From Paramacrobiotus metropolitanus (lineage: Eukaryota; Tardigrada; Eutardigrada; Parachela; Macrobiotidae): 64,000 nt of DNA. The stretch lies in assembly GCF_019649055.1 (NCBI RefSeq), contig NW_026570242.1, positions 1,116,001 to 1,180,000 on the forward strand, in the 5' to 3' direction. Of this stretch, positions 60,701 to 64,000 are shown piece by piece. Every line of letters starts with the position of its first letter. Position 1 is the stretch's first letter. The notes under the pieces were generated by a model. It did no database searches. It saw only the letters and a program-made list of their open reading frames with translations, and had not been told where the DNA came from. A program made the position numbers and the translations under genes.

Positions 60701-62290
60701 ATGAAAGAATGGCTGCAGATGGAAAGAATGAAGATGGTCCGAAGGCCAAGACCGAAGGAATGGCACGGTCGGCCGAAAAGGTCAAGGAGGAAAATGAGGA
60801 ACAGGAAGAGAAGGGAAATGACGAAGTCAGTCAAAAGGTCACCGAAGGGGGTGATGAGAACGCATTGTCAAAAGAAGGAAAGGTCTACACTGACGACCTT
60901 TAAGGAAAAACTGGAAGAGAATGGTACCAGCCCGGCGTCAAGCGAAGAAAAGTACTACATGGACGATGAAGACGAAGCGACGGTACAAATGTCTTTCCAT
61001 ACCGCAATGAGACAAGCTGACCTGACGGATGGAATGATCAAAATGACCTTTAAAGATAAGCTGGAAGAGACTATTGAAGGAACGGCGTCAGGAAGGGCTG
61101 ACGGCCGGAGCCAAAGGTCACCATCACCCCAAACTTCCGAATCAAATGCAGTGACGCAACGGGTCAGAGAGCTAGAACGGATGCTCGACGAAAAAGAAGA
61201 GCAAGCATTTGCTCTGGTTCAGGAACAACGTAACAAAACTATTGAAATCGAAGCTAGATTGTTCGTGAGAGATCAAGAAAAGGTCACCCTCAAAGAGGAA
61301 GCGCAGCAGTGAAAGGTCGGATTCGAAGCTCAAAGAAAAGCTGCGGAAGAGTTGAAGAAAGTGGTCGACGATAAAGAAATGGAAGGAATGCTGACTGCAG
61401 AAGACCTCAATAACAGTTTTTCTGAGGAATCAGCAGAAAGGTCACGGGAGATAGCGGAACTGAAGAGTGAGCGTGACCTCTTGCAGTCAAAAGTCAAAAA
61501 ATCTCAAAAGAAGCATGACGAATATTTGTCGAACGCGACAAAATTCACAGGGAAAGTTTCCAGCCTACAAGCGGATATGTCGAAATTGAAGGAGGAAAAT
61601 AGTCGCGCGAGGAAAATATTAAGACGTTACAAACGGAACTGCAAGAGAGTAAGAAGAAGCAAAACGAAGCGGAAAGCCAGAGAGACCAGGCAGCACAGAG
61701 GCTTCTGGAACTGGCAAAAACCACGAAAACTGAAATCAAACGACTCAATAACGAAGTCGAAAGTCAAAAGAAAGAAGTTAAGAAGTGGTCAACCTCGGCA
61801 CAACAGAGTGTGACGAACGGGTCACTGTGCTAGAGGCTCAGAATAGAGAAGGGCAATCGAAAATTGAGAATCAAAAAGAGGAAATCGCTAAATTAAGCAA
61901 TGAACTGGTGGAAATGGCCACCTCAGTGATGGAAAAGGATGATAAAATTAATGAGCTGGAAGTCCAACTGAAGACAGTCGAAGAATAATAACAAGCGAGA
62001 GGAAGATCCATCATACACCGAGCAGATCGCATCACACGACTGGAAACGGAAGGTGAAATCCTCAGAGAGGCAAAGAAAGACCTCGACAAGACACTAGATC
62101 AAAGGGCAAACACAATTATCGACCAGATGAGAAGAGTCACCGAAGCAAATTCACAATATGAGAAGTTAAGAAAGGACCCAAACGATCTGATGAAAGAATA
62201 CCGACAGATGGAATCACTGAACAAAACGCTTCAAAAAGAAATCAAAGCACAGTAAAGTTCAGCAAAAGCAAAAGAAGAAGAAACAGCTGA
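60701..62290 (+). pseudogene. Coiled-coil N-terminal region of the right-hand gag
   Basis: Frames 60,701-61,312 and 61,352-61,813 are in the same phase, separated by a single TGA, and continue after a frame change at 61,785-61,988 and beyond. The protein is Lys/Glu-rich with strong heptads (VTQRVRELERMLDEKEEQ; IAELKSERDLLQSKVKK; EEIAKLSNELVEMATSV). Such a long coiled coil ahead of the capsid is unusual for Gag and may drive particle assembly. The stop and frameshift make this copy non-functional. Confidence 0.55.
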
Positions 62291-62462
62291 ACAGTGCCTT
62301 AAGGAGCCGAAACGGATAGAGTCTCCGCCCCTAGGATATGGTGAGGTCCACTCGACTGAAGGTAGCTTTCATTTCAGAGCTCCCTTAAAGACGGGGACCG
62401 GCCGAAGTGACGGCCAGGATGAAGAAAAGGTTAAAACCGAAAAGATCACCGACGACACTGAG

Positions 62463-63228
62463 TTGGCGAAGGGGCACTCAGGACCGATCGGCGGGATTAA
62501 CCCTCGACCACATGAAACAGTACCGAGTGAAACAATTGTCTATAAATCCGACCATCAGCCAGTTAATCGGGAAGACCCACGGGTTTGCCAAAACGAGCAG
62601 GAAAGGGTAGCTCGTGAAGAAGAAAGGCGAGAAAGGGAATACGGTGCTGAATATCACGCTGAAGCACAGCGATTACGCCGAGAAGAACGAAAGTTCAGAG
62701 GAATCATGAGGGCAATGTCTCGGAAATCTGCACTGACCGATTTTGACGGCAACCGAGACGCTTTACTTGGTTGGATCCGTCAGGTCGAGAAAACTCAAAA
62801 GACGTATGACCTTTCGGATGCAGCAATGATGCTGAAAGTCGCCAACGCAGTCAAAGGTGACGCGAAGGCGTGGTTTGACGCGGAAAGAGAAATTGACGAT
62901 GAAGAAGAGGCGGAAGAACTAACCGTCGATGAATGGATGACGAAGTTCAAAGAACATTTTGGCGATCGCGACGAAGGAGCCAACGCCTTGAGGGAAGCTA
63001 TGACAAGATAGTTCGAGGCCGGCAAAGAAACGCTTGATCAATTCTATCAGGCGATCATACGCTTCAAATCGAAGCGGATCATTACAGAGAAGCAGGCCAT
63101 CGGATTCCTAATCCAAGGATGTAAGAACGATAGTGACCTTTATAAGGCACTTCGAGCGCTGAAATTTCATAACCCAATGGACATCGAAGAATTCGTCCCC
63201 ACATGGTCAACTGGCGAAGAAAAGTAAA
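62463..63228 (+). pseudogene. Gag capsid frame with an internal stop
   Basis: A capsid of the retrotransposon gag family: LTDFDGNRDALLGWIRQVEK, then AKAWFDAEREI, LTVDEWMTKFKEHFG and, after an in-frame TAG at 63,009, ETLDQFYQAIIRFKSKRI and QAIGFLIQGC. The spacing of W, F and Y residues matches Ty3/Gypsy-like capsids. About 30 charged residues (QNEQERVAREEERRERE) precede it. The stop shows decay, though readthrough cannot be excluded from sequence alone. Confidence 0.7.
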
Positions 63229-63377
63229 AGGTCACGAGAGGCAACCGGACTCAAGACGACTGCGTCATCATTCGATCCGGTCAGATCGAAGAAGTCGCGA
63301 ATAGGCGACAAAACCAGTCGTGTTCGGCACAGATGCCAAGAAATATTTAGGAATTTCCGCCTTTAGGCACTCAAGAG

Positions 63378-64000
63378 GTGATCTTTGGCAACGAGCGAAA
63401 TGAAGGTCAGATATCGTACGCGACGATCGCGGCGATACAAACAGCGGTCCAGGAAGCGACCAAGTTTGCGATCTCAGCCCTTCAAGCGACAGCTCAACAG
63501 GCGGCTAGGGTAGCGCAGAACTCCCAAAGGAATGTCCAAGGGAATGCCCTGAATGGAGGGTTTGGCGGTCAGAGAATGGCTCAGGGGAATCCGGGCTTTG
63601 CTGGCCAGGGATTTAATGGTGGCGGAGTAGGCCAAGGAAATTTTAGGCCGAACCGCGGACAAGGGAATCAATGACCACGATATGGGTCGCGAATGAAGCG
63701 CTATTCACCATGATTGATGTATGGGTGGTCAATATATGCGCTGACATGCCAGAACTGCATGTACGGCAATCACCACACGCAGGCGTGTCCGTTTGCGGTA
63801 ACACCGTGGAACCAAAACCCTAACCGAGTTGTATACCAAGAATGGCTGATGCTGCGCAACAATCATGGTGGATGGCGCAACGGGATGGCAAATGGATATG
63901 TGCCACAGTCACGCCAAGGCGAACGGTATGCTGGTCAAGGGGGCCAGTGGAACAACGGAGGTCAAGGTGGCCAGGGTAATTTCGGCGGCCAAGGAAACTT
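63378..64000 (+). pseudogene. Gly/Asn/Gln-rich nucleocapsid region with a CCHC zinc knuckle
   Basis: An Ala/Gln-rich helix (AIQTAVQEATKFAISALQAT) is followed by a GQGN-rich, RNA-binding-like stretch. Two in-frame stops later (63,672 and ~63,714) the same frame encodes CQNCMYGNHHTQAC at 63,747-63,788, a C-x2-C-x4-H-x4-C zinc knuckle that binds RNA in Gag proteins. More GGQGGQ sequence follows to the window end. The knuckle supports the retroelement call. The stops confirm that the copy is inactive. Confidence 0.7.

Larger units (their letters stand above)
58600..64000 (+). mobile_element. 5' part of an LTR retroelement, truncated by the right edge
   Basis: A presumed 5' LTR with a TTTATAAAG promoter box (58,792-58,800) ends in CA at 58,927, directly followed by a primer binding site at 58,928. 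A ~1.7-kb leader, coiled-coil frames, a gag capsid frame and a CCHC knuckle follow. Pol would lie beyond the window. Stops in the capsid (63,009), the coiled-coil region (61,310) and before the knuckle show a dead copy. The left LTR boundary is not resolved; 58,600 is approximate. The capsid resembles the one in the left-hand element, so the two belong to related families. Confidence 0.7.

Overview
This is eukaryotic nuclear DNA from an invertebrate animal. Its genes are split by short GT-AG introns (49 bp to about 1.3 kb), and several are clearly animal genes: a TRPM-type cation channel, a sphingomyelin synthase, trichoplein, a rolling-stone-like membrane protein and CUB/LDLa serine proteases. 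The compact genes suggest a small protostome genome. A tardigrade is my best guess, but no marker in the window settles it. For nine of the ten genes I joined the exons by hand (the tenth is a single exon), and all reading-frame phases close, so these models are better supported than the raw open frames.

Layout. 1-6.65 kb: decayed LTR-retroelement gag-like region on the minus strand, running off the left edge. 6.65-15 kb: repeat-rich, with no credible gene; it holds a tRNA-like gene, several hairpins, a fold-back element (8.74-9.56 kb) and a larger inverted array of a TTCGGCC word (10.3-12.4 kb). 15-38.3 kb: minus-strand genes, nearly all secreted: a bulb-type lectin protein, an ADAMTS-like pseudoprotease carrying a repeated HVQKF motif, a 2,156-residue lectin/scavenger-type mosaic protein, a small four-TM protein, and two tandem CUB-LDLa-trypsin genes. 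A LINE scrap lies at 18.3-18.8 kb. 38.8-43.0 kb: rolling-stone-like gene (plus strand), convergent with trichoplein (minus). 44-47 kb: sphingomyelin synthase (minus). 48.3-49.4 kb: a mariner-like transposon with perfect 29-bp ends. 49.7-54.9 kb: TRPM channel (minus, 15 exons). 55-58.6 kb: gene-free, with fold-back repeats. 58.6-64 kb: the 5' part of a second, plus-strand LTR retroelement, with an initiator-Met-type primer binding site, coiled-coil leader frames, a gag capsid and a CCHC knuckle. It runs off the right edge and contains stop codons.

The secreted genes at 15-38 kb combine carbohydrate or surface recognition domains (B-lectin, F5/8C, fucolectin-like, SRCR, fibrinogen-like) with trypsin-type proteases. 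They could form an extracellular recognition and proteolysis module such as innate defence or matrix remodelling. That functional link is inference from co-location and domains only. The other genes are housekeeping or signalling genes with no evident link to one another.
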